A DNA stretch of 64,000 bases from Moniliophthora roreri (taxonomy: Eukaryota; Basidiomycota; Agaricomycetes; Agaricales; Marasmiaceae), in contig LATX02000211.1 in assembly GCA_001466705.2 (NCBI GenBank), positions 1,798,001 to 1,862,000 on the forward strand, in the 5' to 3' direction. The position numbers and the translations under genes were made by a program. Each line of letters opens with the position of its first letter. Position 1 is the first letter of the stretch. Positions 1-11,281 of the stretch are shown here, in pieces. The notes beneath the pieces are model-generated. The model saw only the letters and a program-made list of their open reading frames with translations. It was not told the origin of the DNA and did not search any database.

Positions 1-293
1 TTCCCTCCCTGCATTGGTAGCTACTTCACCAAATGCTCAGCTTCATTTGACTGTCACATTGGTGACCATTCAGTTCATGAACTTGCCTCTTGTGCACTCC
101 AATCAGGATGTTGTATTCAGGGTGGACTTTGTAGCTTTTGTTTGTGGGAATAGGGGTAATGGCATTCTTTGGGGTTTATGTTCAATTGATGGTATGTCAA
201 TAATTTTACATTTTATGCTGCTTTTTTAATGGGTTTAGTAGGTGTGAATTTGATTGGCTTTTCATGTTTGTTTGACACCAGATACTCTCAAAC
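1..293. other. Unassigned CpG-poor sequence left of the repeat
   Basis: No gene can be supported. One short open frame (14-229, plus) has no recognisable motif and another frame is cysteine-rich. It has the same AT-rich, CpG-poor character as the repeat that follows and is probably decayed transposon-related DNA. Confidence 0.3.
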
Positions 294-3129
294 TTTTCTT
301 TTCCAAGCCATCTTTTCTTTGTACAATTCTAATGAATCCTGATAGAAGGCTTCAAAGAACAAATGCTCATGCTATCATCCTTTGAAATTGACTGAAACCA
401 GCAGCATTACAAGCCACAGAATGGCTCAAAACTGTCTTTGAGCCATTCTAGCCTTTTGACAAGCTAAGTTTGAATATCCACTCTCACCCAGGGTCTCAAT
501 GAATTGACAGCACACAAGCAAGCAAAGAAAGGTGTCTGTGCCTTTTACATGTCAGAGCCAGTTGCTACATGCAGGTATGATTCTTATGTTTCCTACAATT
601 ACTTGCTGAACAAGATTCAGGTCATGCTGGCTGACAACTCAGAGCTCCTTGTGCAATTATCAGACACTGAATTTGATTTGATGAAATCCACACTGACTTA
701 CAGCATCCTGGGATCAGTAGTACAAATCCCAAAGACAACCAGAGCCATGGATGCATACTTCACCTATATGAGCTCAACCAGTTGAGGTAGAATGTGGTAT
801 TAAAAGAGGCCTGAACTGTCTCAAGAGCAGGAAATACAAGTCTTATCTTGAGTTACTCTTCTTCTGGCCAGGTGTTCTTTAGACATTGACTCCTCTGGGA
901 TTGTAGATCTATACATTCTACCCTGCTTGCAGGGGATACATGAGAAGCAGGCTTTGCTGAGTGACAAAATTCAAGCATGTATTGAGGATTTGTATACTGA
1001 CACCAATCAACTCAAACAGCTATCTTTGGCTGTTTGTCATGGCAATATTGACACCAAGCAGGTATGTGCTATTAGAACCCATTCAGTTTCATGCTCAGTA
1101 TTCTCCAGGTCTTATTCGATGAAAATGTGGACACAATAGCATTGCTCAGCTGGGAGAAAGGAGGCCTCCTACCTCTGGGTATGGATACTTGCTGTGTAGA
1201 CCTCCTATGCTCCTCCAGCAATGATGGTATTGCATCCTCTGATTGCATGCAGTTTATAGCAGAAGTATTCTGGAAATCATTCACTTGGTATGCTGGAAGA
1301 GACCCAATGTGCAGTGATCATAGCAATACAAGTTGGTTTTGTGCTTTTACATGTCTCTCCCAAAGGATGGCCACTGGTATTCAAAAAACTCAATCTACTT
1401 AGTAGAGAAATTAGATTGGCTCAAGAGAACTTTTGGTCTGCTCTGCAATACATTTCACCTTCGCTTTTTCCTCATACAGGCATTCCTTTTATATAACCCA
1501 AGTCTGAATGGAAAAATGTATTTCTTGATACAATTGAATCAAATTGATGTTAGAGTGAGCATGTAAAGAGCATGTGCACAAAGAAAAAGGCAGTGGGTGG
1601 AATAGATTGATAGATATGCATACCCTGAACTCAACCTCCATCTTGATTTGCAGGACACTATTCCTGTTAGTCCACACTACTACATTTCAGTCAAGACTCA
1701 AAAGCCTTCCAAGGTTGTTCAAGGAGCTTAAACTCTGTGAAGAAGGTTGAAACAGGATGATTAAGGAATAAGGCTACAAGTGCATGTTAGAAAGATTTAA
1801 CAAGAACTGGTTGCATCCAACCTAATATCAGGATATCAATGTCTAACAGATCAACCCTGCTACAATATGAATGTTCAAACATATTTTCCTGAGTGAAACT
1901 TTCATGTTTCAACAACTTTGGTCTTCTTGACTGATGAGCTCAAAAACTTCATCAATACTCCAACTCAACAGTGCCAAATGAATTGGTTGGAGTGATTCTC
2001 ACTAGCACAGGCCCGATCAAAGTCAAGTGTCTAGGCTTCCATTGACAGAGAAAGCTCAAGGCATTCATCCTTGTCACCTAGGCTTAGCTGTGAATGACTT
2101 AGAGAAAACTGGAAAAAAGGCTCATAGGTTCTGTGAGTACATCTCTCCATGCAGGTTTTGGGTTACTTGGGTTACTCATAGCACAGTGGTAGCACCATCT
2201 CGAAGCATCAGCTGACCAAGACATTTGATTATCAGAGACTAGACACATCTCTATCAGCTCAAGGTACAAAATGTCACAAAAGTAATATCTAGATGATGCT
2301 AGTGCAGGAGTTTGCTTCAGCCAATGGGGGCTGGCAGGTACTTACAAGCCATCTCAGATGTCCAAAATTGATTTATAGTTTGTAACCTGGATAGATGCAG
2401 ATGCAGCACCCACACACAGGGTGCAATATGCATTGGGAAGGTTTGCACATTGTGAGTAACATTTGGTCCTTTCAAGTTAATAATAATCAGAATTGGCATA
2501 TTAAGATTCAATTGTACTATATTTTATGTATGCAATGAACCAAAACTCCCATTTACACCCCTGAAGGTTCAGCTCCTGCCTTGAAGAGGCTCAATCCCAT
2601 ATGATTTGTAGTAATTTGAGATTTTTCTTCAGAGACAGTAGTACCAAGTGCTCTGGTACTGAGGTCAAAGAGTTTGAGATGCCTGTCCTGAGCCACAGTC
2701 CGATTGTGAACACGTGACATTGTCAGAGGATCCTGAAGCTGCGAAGACAACTTTCATCATGCCAGGCCTCATCGATTTCGCGAGTTCATACAAGCAGGGC
2801 ATCTATTCATCCAGCACAAGATACCGTCGACAATTTAGAAAACCCTGTGGTAAGGAAAATCACAGAGAGAAGGACATGCAGGGGGCCTCACTCAGACATC
2901 AAGTTTCATTCCAATTCCTGCTTCTGGGGGAGAGTTCTCAAATAAAGTGAGCCTGATAGATGTCCTCGTGGCATGCTGTTACCTGTATGTTGATGGGTGT
3001 GGTGTGGTCAAGCTACTCAAACCTCGAACACCCTTTCTGGTGTGTTGTCATTCTAACATCTGCAGTCCATGTAGGATTCTCCTTGGATTTTCTTCGTCAT
3101 GGCCTGCTGAAAGATGGGTCAATCACATG
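294..3129. repeat. 2,836-bp direct repeat, copy A
   Basis: Every base I compared recurs 2,836 bp downstream in copy B, and all open frames reappear at the same offset with identical translations. Content is unassigned: short plus-strand frames at 504-785, 927-1139 and 1091-1402 are separated by stops, show no motif I can name, and look like gene or transposon relics. CpG is nearly absent: I find one (1117-1118) between 241 and 1260. The right part (about 2,600-3,129) also matches the dispersed repeat at 19.6-20.4 kb. The exact identity argues for an assembly duplicate rather than an old biological one. Confidence 0.9.
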
Positions 3130-3130
3130 N
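3130..3130. other. Single ambiguous base (scaffold join)
   Basis: The only 'n' in the window lies exactly between the end of copy A and the start of copy B. This is how a one-base placeholder for a zero or negative gap between contigs would look. Confidence 0.9.
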
Positions 3131-5965
3131 TTTCTTTTCCAAGCCATCTTTTCTTTGTACAATTCTAATGAATCCTGATAGAAGGCTTCAAAGAACAAAT
3201 GCTCATGCTATCATCCTTTGAAATTGACTGAAACCAGCAGCATTACAAGCCACAGAATGGCTCAAAACTGTCTTTGAGCCATTCTAGCCTTTTGACAAGC
3301 TAAGTTTGAATATCCACTCTCACCCAGGGTCTCAATGAATTGACAGCACACAAGCAAGCAAAGAAAGGTGTCTGTGCCTTTTACATGTCAGAGCCAGTTG
3401 CTACATGCAGGTATGATTCTTATGTTTCCTACAATTACTTGCTGAACAAGATTCAGGTCATGCTGGCTGACAACTCAGAGCTCCTTGTGCAATTATCAGA
3501 CACTGAATTTGATTTGATGAAATCCACACTGACTTACAGCATCCTGGGATCAGTAGTACAAATCCCAAAGACAACCAGAGCCATGGATGCATACTTCACC
3601 TATATGAGCTCAACCAGTTGAGGTAGAATGTGGTATTAAAAGAGGCCTGAACTGTCTCAAGAGCAGGAAATACAAGTCTTATCTTGAGTTACTCTTCTTC
3701 TGGCCAGGTGTTCTTTAGACATTGACTCCTCTGGGATTGTAGATCTATACATTCTACCCTGCTTGCAGGGGATACATGAGAAGCAGGCTTTGCTGAGTGA
3801 CAAAATTCAAGCATGTATTGAGGATTTGTATACTGACACCAATCAACTCAAACAGCTATCTTTGGCTGTTTGTCATGGCAATATTGACACCAAGCAGGTA
3901 TGTGCTATTAGAACCCATTCAGTTTCATGCTCAGTATTCTCCAGGTCTTATTCGATGAAAATGTGGACACAATAGCATTGCTCAGCTGGGAGAAAGGAGG
4001 CCTCCTACCTCTGGGTATGGATACTTGCTGTGTAGACCTCCTATGCTCCTCCAGCAATGATGGTATTGCATCCTCTGATTGCATGCAGTTTATAGCAGAA
4101 GTATTCTGGAAATCATTCACTTGGTATGCTGGAAGAGACCCAATGTGCAGTGATCATAGCAATACAAGTTGGTTTTGTGCTTTTACATGTCTCTCCCAAA
4201 GGATGGCCACTGGTATTCAAAAAACTCAATCTACTTAGTAGAGAAATTAGATTGGCTCAAGAGAACTTTTGGTCTGCTCTGCAATACATTTCACCTTCGC
4301 TTTTTCCTCATACAGGCATTCCTTTTATATAACCCAAGTCTGAATGGAAAAATGTATTTCTTGATACAATTGAATCAAATTGATGTTAGAGTGAGCATGT
4401 AAAGAGCATGTGCACAAAGAAAAAGGCAGTGGGTGGAATAGATTGATAGATATGCATACCCTGAACTCAACCTCCATCTTGATTTGCAGGACACTATTCC
4501 TGTTAGTCCACACTACTACATTTCAGTCAAGACTCAAAAGCCTTCCAAGGTTGTTCAAGGAGCTTAAACTCTGTGAAGAAGGTTGAAACAGGATGATTAA
4601 GGAATAAGGCTACAAGTGCATGTTAGAAAGATTTAACAAGAACTGGTTGCATCCAACCTAATATCAGGATATCAATGTCTAACAGATCAACCCTGCTACA
4701 ATATGAATGTTCAAACATATTTTCCTGAGTGAAACTTTCATGTTTCAACAACTTTGGTCTTCTTGACTGATGAGCTCAAAAACTTCATCAATACTCCAAC
4801 TCAACAGTGCCAAATGAATTGGTTGGAGTGATTCTCACTAGCACAGGCCCGATCAAAGTCAAGTGTCTAGGCTTCCATTGACAGAGAAAGCTCAAGGCAT
4901 TCATCCTTGTCACCTAGGCTTAGCTGTGAATGACTTAGAGAAAACTGGAAAAAAGGCTCATAGGTTCTGTGAGTACATCTCTCCATGCAGGTTTTGGGTT
5001 ACTTGGGTTACTCATAGCACAGTGGTAGCACCATCTCGAAGCATCAGCTGACCAAGACATTTGATTATCAGAGACTAGACACATCTCTATCAGCTCAAGG
5101 TACAAAATGTCACAAAAGTAATATCTAGATGATGCTAGTGCAGGAGTTTGCTTCAGCCAATGGGGGCTGGCAGGTACTTACAAGCCATCTCAGATGTCCA
5201 AAATTGATTTATAGTTTGTAACCTGGATAGATGCAGATGCAGCACCCACACACAGGGTGCAATATGCATTGGGAAGGTTTGCACATTGTGAGTAACATTT
5301 GGTCCTTTCAAGTTAATAATAATCAGAATTGGCATATTAAGATTCAATTGTACTATATTTTATGTATGCAATGAACCAAAACTCCCATTTACACCCCTGA
5401 AGGTTCAGCTCCTGCCTTGAAGAGGCTCAATCCCATATGATTTGTAGTAATTTGAGATTTTTCTTCAGAGACAGTAGTACCAAGTGCTCTGGTACTGAGG
5501 TCAAAGAGTTTGAGATGCCTGTCCTGAGCCACAGTCCGATTGTGAACACGTGACATTGTCAGAGGATCCTGAAGCTGCGAAGACAACTTTCATCATGCCA
5601 GGCCTCATCGATTTCGCGAGTTCATACAAGCAGGGCATCTATTCATCCAGCACAAGATACCGTCGACAATTTAGAAAACCCTGTGGTAAGGAAAATCACA
5701 GAGAGAAGGACATGCAGGGGGCCTCACTCAGACATCAAGTTTCATTCCAATTCCTGCTTCTGGGGGAGAGTTCTCAAATAAAGTGAGCCTGATAGATGTC
5801 CTCGTGGCATGCTGTTACCTGTATGTTGATGGGTGTGGTGTGGTCAAGCTACTCAAACCTCGAACACCCTTTCTGGTGTGTTGTCATTCTAACATCTGCA
5901 GTCCATGTAGGATTCTCCTTGGATTTTCTTCGTCATGGCCTGCTGAAAGATGGGTCAATCACATG
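3131..5965. repeat. 2,836-bp direct repeat, copy B
   Basis: Identical to copy A as far as I can see. Unlike A, copy B runs on past its end (after 'cacatg') into unique sequence that continues the homology with the 19.6-20.4 kb repeat. Copy B is therefore the natural contig and the A/B boundary is the artificial one. Confidence 0.9.
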
Positions 5966-6275
5966 ACTTACAGGACTTCGAGAAGTAAGGAAACTAGTTG
6001 CAGAGTATGTAAGTTCCATGGATGGTGGAAAATGACACCAGGCTATATTTCATGTCATTGAATGTTGATACAGAATCAGACTGAGGTGTGTATATATGTA
6101 TAGTGAGAAATTTCTTTTATTGGCTGAATTTGCCTGTGCCAGCTTCTTCTATCTTCTATCCATGCTGTTTTAGATTGCACTTTCACCTTCTTGATGGCCA
6201 TCTCCACCTGCCTAAGAGGGATATGCAGAGTGAAGGATCTTGGCAGGTTCTTCAAGCCCTTAAAGCTCTTACATG
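5440..6275 (+). repeat. Dispersed direct repeat, left copy (CpG-decayed)
   Basis: About 830 bp aligns by eye with 19,600-20,420 in the same orientation. Most differences are C/T or G/A transitions, and CpG in the right copy is commonly TpG or CpA here. No convincing open frame survives. The two copies flank the P450/transposon complex. The family is unknown; it may be a duplicated promoter-plus-5'-end of a lost gene, or a long non-autonomous repeat. Confidence 0.7.
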
Positions 6276-6386
6276 TCACTAAGTCTTGCCCTTGGCAAAT
6301 TCGAAGAGCAGTATTGGCACACCAGAGATAGAGTTTTGAGCCAGGATTCAGAGACCAAGTAGTAATGAATGCCAGTCGTTACCACT

Positions 6387-7302
6387 GCACCTGCAAAAAG
6401 TATGTTACATTATAATATCCTTACAACAGGATTATAAAGGTTACAACATATGATAATAAATCCAGCTAGATTTTAAGTGTATTGTAGCCTACTTGCAATA
6501 TATTGAAATATTTTAACTGCCTTACAACCCCATTACAACTACATTACAACTGTCTGGAAGGATTATTTGACATCATAGCCACATTACAACCACATAGAGT
6601 CATTACAACAAGTTAAAATCCTAGTACATGCACATTATAACACAATTTCAAATATAAGTAAAGTTCTTAGTGCAACAGCATATAAAAACCCATGCAACAT
6701 GACAATGTAACAAGGCTTTATTATTAGATACACCTATTTATGTTTATAATGAAACTGATTTTTAATCAATAAATGATAAGCTGGTATGGGTAGAATAAAA
6801 TGTTTTGGAGATAGGTCTTTTAGTAAAAGGGTATAATGCACTGTGTGTGGTTATAGTTATGTGGCACAGTGGTACAGTGGTTCTGAGCACCCAGCAGCTA
6901 CTGGGCTGCTGACTAATCTACTATAAGGTTGTGGGTTCAACTCAGAGGTTGCAATGAATGGATTTTTATTTCTTTTTGTCTCCAATCTGAATAGTCAAAA
7001 TACATTATAACAGCTAAATACACTTCAATACATTTTAATAGTGATTCTGATAAGGATTTGGTATCTATTTACTGTCCAGTAGGGTTGTAATGTAGTTGTA
7101 ACATTGTCTTTAGGTTGTAATGGCATTGCAACTTATCATAATTATTATGGGACTTGTAATTATTATAGTATGTTACAACTACATTATAACTAGGTTACCA
7201 TATCTGACTTGGCATATAACAGGGTTGCTAATGGTTATGGAACTCATAATGCATTATGAGGGTTATAACCCTATTATAATGCTACATACTTTTTGCAGAT
7301 GC
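6387..7302. mobile_element. Non-autonomous TIR element (MITE-like), about 0.9 kb
   Basis: The ends form an inverted repeat of about 30 bp: 'ctgcaaaaagtatgt' begins at 6391 and its reverse complement ends at 7298, with 24 of 26 positions matching; a looser 4-bp extension brings it to 6387 and 7302. The interior is AT-rich with many scattered 'attacaac'/'gttgtaat' motifs, as in subterminal transposase-binding arrays. There is no transposase ORF. I could not find a clean target-site duplication, so the superfamily is open. Confidence 0.6.
6855..6950 (+). other. tRNA-like block (pol III A and B box matches)
   Basis: 'tggcacagtggt' at 6862-6873 matches the A-box consensus except for one base, and 'ggttcaactc' at 6934-6943 matches the B box. 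The spacing is about 60 nt, with a hairpin (cccag...ctggg) between them. The T and acceptor stems do not pair well, so this is not an intact tRNA. It is better explained as a tRNA-derived SINE head or tRNA pseudogene carried inside the TIR element. Confidence 0.4.
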
Positions 7303-8146
7303 GCAACATGTAACCAACACTCCTCTTGTTACATTACTTGTGCAGCAACGACAACAACTCAACAACCACGATGACATAGTGGCGTTAAGCGCTAAGATCA
7401 AGTTCGAGTTCAAACAACTAACAAAGGTATTATCCTCCGCTAAGTTGTTCTGAGAGTTCGGTCGATGTGAGCAAGATGTCCAAAGGATTAACCAGATCAA
7501 GCTGAGGTAGCTTAGACCTGCAAACTATCTACTTATACAACGATTGTAGTTACTACTTTGCATACAAACTGCAAGAGCAACATCATTTGTTGAGTAAACA
7601 GAATGTACCTATGATGACATCATAAATAAGAGTATGACATCTGAGATGATGTCGAGAAGATGAAAATAAATATAATGATACAATAAGTGATGTCAAGGAT
7701 GACATCATATCATAAATAGAAAGAGAGAGAATCGAATAGAATAATAATGTCATGCTGATGTCATAAATGACACAGTGATGATGTCTTAAATAGGAAGGAA
7801 GGCATGAGCTTGGAAAAGGGGACTGGGAAGGTGGATATGTCCAGATGTTAAAAAGAAGCATAGGTAAAATAAAGGAAAGTAGCACTCAAAGGCGCTAGAA
7901 TGTCAAAGCGATAATTATGAAATAGAAATGAAGGAGAAAAAAGATTGTCTGAGTGTACAATTGTAACACCTCTACCTAAACGTCTCCTACACCTCTACCC
8001 CATTTTGGTCGCTTCTTACTGTACTATAAAGTGGGATTAATGTTCCATTCTTTATGGCTCCAGGTAGTTTGTGCATTTACTTGAATGTTCTGCAGGTGAC
8101 ATGTACGTATCTATCATGGTGGATAGATTGACTTAACATTTCCGTG
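7303..8146. other. Spacer with a cluster of TGATGTCA/TGACATCA motifs
   Basis: No gene is supported. Between about 7,610 and 7,800 the sequence repeats palindromic 'gatgacatcat'/'tgatgtcat' motifs, each followed by a variant of 'ataaatag', at least four times at uneven spacing. It lies just beyond the 3' end of the P450 pseudogene. It could be a decayed minisatellite or a cluster of bZIP-type (CRE-like) sites; the first is likelier. Confidence 0.35.
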
Positions 8147-9504
8147 CTAGGTAATCACAGGTTTAATTAGCAATGGTAGCCCATTTCCCTCTCCAGATCC
8201 CTTGACAACAGGCCTCTGAACAAGTGATCCTTGCTTTATGAGTATCATATCTTGTGGCACAGCCAGTTCGAATTCAAATGCTCGAACAAGCATAAAGAGA
8301 AGCACTTTCATTCTGTTGTCTGGTGAATGCAAGGAATCGAAGCAACTGGGTAGACTCACTCGATCAACAAGAACCTCCAACCAATGCAAGCATGTGCACC
8401 ACTGAGAAAGGTCAGTAGGTTTCTCTATACACCAGGAATAGCATTAATTGCTTCGGGCAGTTTCTCCTATCGCTCTGGTCTATAAGAAGAGATAAAACTG
8501 TGTTACAGACCTTGAGAACAATGGCTTTACCTGAACTCCAGAGCATTGTCACCCCACAGAGATGTATCATGATGCAGCGAGACGATAGGAATCTGTACTT
8601 CTGTTCCACATTTGATTCTAAAAGGCATGTTTAAGTGGACTAGAGATCATAGCAGATCCCAGTGCATACCTTAGTGTGTGATGTACCACACCATTCTTGT
8701 CAGTATATGGCTCACTCAAGGGGATAACATCATTCTTGACCGCAACTCTATTGGTAAAAGTAACTGGGGGAAATAATCTTAGAGTCTCTCTAATGATGGC
8801 ACCAAGATATGGTAGAGCATTTAGCTGTTCCATTGCAGGTGTGTCTGTAGGAACCGACAACAATTCCAAGCAAAGCTTGCGTTGAATGTCAAGATTCCCA
8901 GTGAGGCAATACAAAGCCCATGTAGTCGCAGTACTACCGCAGCTAGTGAATATTCTGACGGTCTCACAAACCAAGAACTTACCTGGTAGTTTCGTGCCCA
9001 GCTACTAGAAACATAGGTACCTCTGTATGAAACTTGGGTCGCTGCATGCAAAGCTAGTGATAGACAATGGAACTCACGAGCTAAAATTTGCAGATCGCTC
9101 ATGCGCTGACCTTCTGGTACGTCGAGGCTGTTGTGCTTGAGCAGCAGAGAGAGAACGTCCTTTCCATCATGACTGTCAAATGACTTCTTTCTGTCAGCAA
9201 GTAGCTCTTTCCCGATTGTGTTCATAGTGAAGTGGGCCTGATGAAGTGTTGTGTTTGTGTTGGGCTGTTAAGACAGATGGTTAAGCGAAAGAGAAATTTG
9301 AAGGAAGGTGTACACACAAGTGAACGGAGGAATGACCAAACTAGTTGTGCGAGCACAAATAGTGTTAGCTGGTTCATCCGAGTTTCAAAGATTCAGGAGA
9401 AAACAGTATTCAGTTCATTTGGTTTGCCTTGCATAGCATTGAATTGGTATCCAAAAGCTGCAAAAAATTGTCAGCTTCATGTCCAGGTGAGAGGCCTGTC
9501 AGAC

Positions 9505-9509
9505 CTACC
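9505..9509. repeat. Target-site duplication CTACC (left)
   Basis: The five bases before the 5' LTR are the same as the five after the 3' LTR (16,638-16,642). On the minus strand this is GGTAG, overlapping the 5' splice site (G|GTAGGT) of a P450 intron. Confidence 0.9.
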
Positions 9510-9903
9510 TGTTACGAACATGTCTTTTTCCTCTGCTGAACTCTCATTCACGTTGAACTTGTACTACTATGTGATTGCATTTCCTTCTTTCTCTTTCTAT
9601 GACTTTCTGTCTGACTCAATGTGACTGTAAAACAGCTCCAATGTAGTATTACTTAAACATTCTATCAAGTTCCATAGTGTTCTGCTAGATATAAACGAGT
9701 AGCTACATTGTACCTATTTAAGGACTGCAAAACTGGGTACAAGCTCCTCAGCTTGACCTGGTTAATCATAACTTGTGTCTAGTAACAAACGAATGGATCT
9801 CAGAACCTCAGAAGCCTCTGAGTGAGCTTGAACTTGAACCTTGTCTTGACTTTACTTTGTTAGTAAGGTTGAGTGTTGACGTTGCTGTGCAAGTGACGTA
9901 ACA
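9510..9903 (+). repeat. 5' LTR
   Basis: 394 bp with perfect 7-bp inverted ends (TGTTACG...CGTAACA). It differs from the 3' LTR at about 16 positions, all transitions, most where one copy has TG and the other CA or CG. A TATA-like 'tatttaagg' at 9,715-9,723 predicts transcript initiation near 9,748. Confidence 0.95.
9715..9723 (+). promoter_or_regulatory. LTR core promoter (TATA-like)
   Basis: 'tatttaagg' lies about 30 bp before the 12-nt segment (9,748-9,759) that is complementary to the primer-binding site, so the RNA 5' end probably starts at or near 9,748. Confidence 0.5.
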
Positions 9904-9905
9904 AA

Positions 9906-9917
9906 AGGTCAAGCTGA
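9906..9917 (+). promoter_or_regulatory. Self-priming primer-binding site
   Basis: 'aggtcaagctga', two bases after the LTR, is the exact reverse complement of 'tcagcttgacct' at 9,748-9,759 in the LTR. No tRNA-type TGG start is present. This matches the Tf1/sushi mechanism in which the 5' end of the element RNA folds back to prime reverse transcription. Confidence 0.7.
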
Positions 9918-9976
9918 TCTACGCCGACCCATCAAAGGTTTAGGCATTATCCACCACAACTCCCCCAAGGTCACTG

Positions 9977-11281
9977 TTGACTGTGGAGGAAGAACAGAAA
10001 ATCAACAAAGACATCTCGATAACAGAACGGCTAGCCAGGCTAGGGATCGGCATCCCAGGGAACCCTGCATCAACTTCACATACAATTATAACCCGCCACC
10101 ACCGGCAGACTGCAATCAGAGAACTGAGCAACTTGCTTGGGCCCGCAGAAACGACAGGTACCGAAGAACAAACAGTTGGAAGGACCGTGAACAACTCGAC
10201 CCCAGAATTCATCGAAGAAGACTCGTCTACGAACACGAACTCAGGAGACTCCGAAGAGAAGACAGAGAATTTACCAGACAACTTGACCAGCTCATCATTC
10301 TTCAGCACTTACGAAGAGGAAACAATGTCTGAAGGTGGCAGCTCAACCCCGAAACGAGGACCGAAGGAAGAGAAGACCCAGACCCAAATGATGATAGAGA
10401 TCTCGACTGCCGTTCTGGAAGAGATGGAAAAGAAGAAGAAGGAAAAGGGATCCAAGGTAGCGGCCCCGGACCCTTTTGAAGGAGATAGAAAAGATACGAA
10501 AAGATTCCTTATGGAAGTCGAAATTTATCTCTGCATGCACCCCACTGATTATGACCCAGATGAGAAAAAGTGTCTTTTCATGTTGTCCTATCTCTGAGGA
10601 CGAGATACCCAGTCCTGAAAAAGGATCTGGACAGAAAAGATCTTCAATCACGAAAGCAAAGACCCGGAACTGACTTTCGACAATCTCAAGAAGGAGTTCA
10701 AGAAGCACTACTTGCCTGCTGATATACAGGCCAAAGCACAAATTTGAATTGAAGATTCAAAAATGATGGATAGGGCGGACAACTATGTCAACAAATTCCG
10801 AGTTATGGCCGATGAATCAGGATACGACGATCAGGCACTCATTCACATCTTCCGAAAAGGCCTGCCAAATTCCCTAGCCAGGAAAATCCTGAACCAGCCA
10901 CAAGGAAGACCCGCCGATTTGGAGGAATGGTACAAAGCCGCCATTCAATACGACGAACAGTACAAATATTACAAGACCATACAAAAACTGAAGAGGTTTA
11001 GGATTACAGACGACAAGAAGAAGAAGGTCTCTATTAACTGAATGGGGATGCAATTGAATGACGAAGAACAAAGGAAGTATATGTTGGAAGGACAATGCTT
11101 CTGTTGTGTGAAAATAGGACATATGGCCAAAGATTGCCTGATGAAACAGGGAGAAAAGAAGGAAGAAAAGAAGAAACTTAGCACTCAGGAAGCGTACGTA
11201 AAAATACAGGCTATAGTACGAGAACAGGAGACACAGCAACAGACTGAGCTGTTGGACATTATGGAAGCAGAGGGTTTTTAA
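9977..11281 (+). pseudogene. gag: Gag polyprotein of the chromovirus (stop-interrupted)
   Basis: A single reading frame holds the whole Gag, interrupted only by TGA at 10,595, 10,616, 10,745 and 11,039. A long acidic N-terminus is followed by the retrotransposon capsid region (KKEFKKHYLPADIQAKAQ, RADNYVNKF, LPNSLARKILNQPQGRP) and a CCHC zinc knuckle (CFCCVKIGHMAKDC, about 11,090-11,130). The ORF ends with TAA at 11,279. No in-frame ATG lies before 10,325, and 9,977 is a TTG, so the original start has probably been lost. Gag would form the cytoplasmic particle and package element RNA. Confidence 0.85.

Noticed and set aside
504..785. 93-aa ORF as a real gene
   Set aside because: It is isolated, stop-bounded, in nearly CpG-free decayed DNA, without a recognisable motif; listed only as part of the repeat.
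6855..6950. Intact tRNA gene
   Set aside because: A and B boxes match but the T stem and acceptor stem do not pair, so a functional tRNA is not supported.
6420..7290. CRISPR-like array of 'attacaac' units
   Set aside because: The motifs are short, irregularly spaced and on both strands, with no fixed repeat-spacer pattern, in a eukaryotic genome; subterminal transposon repeats explain them.
9977..11281. Apparent frameshifts in Gag
   Set aside because: Careful codon counting shows that all four Gag segments are in one frame and only TGA codons interrupt it; no indel is needed.
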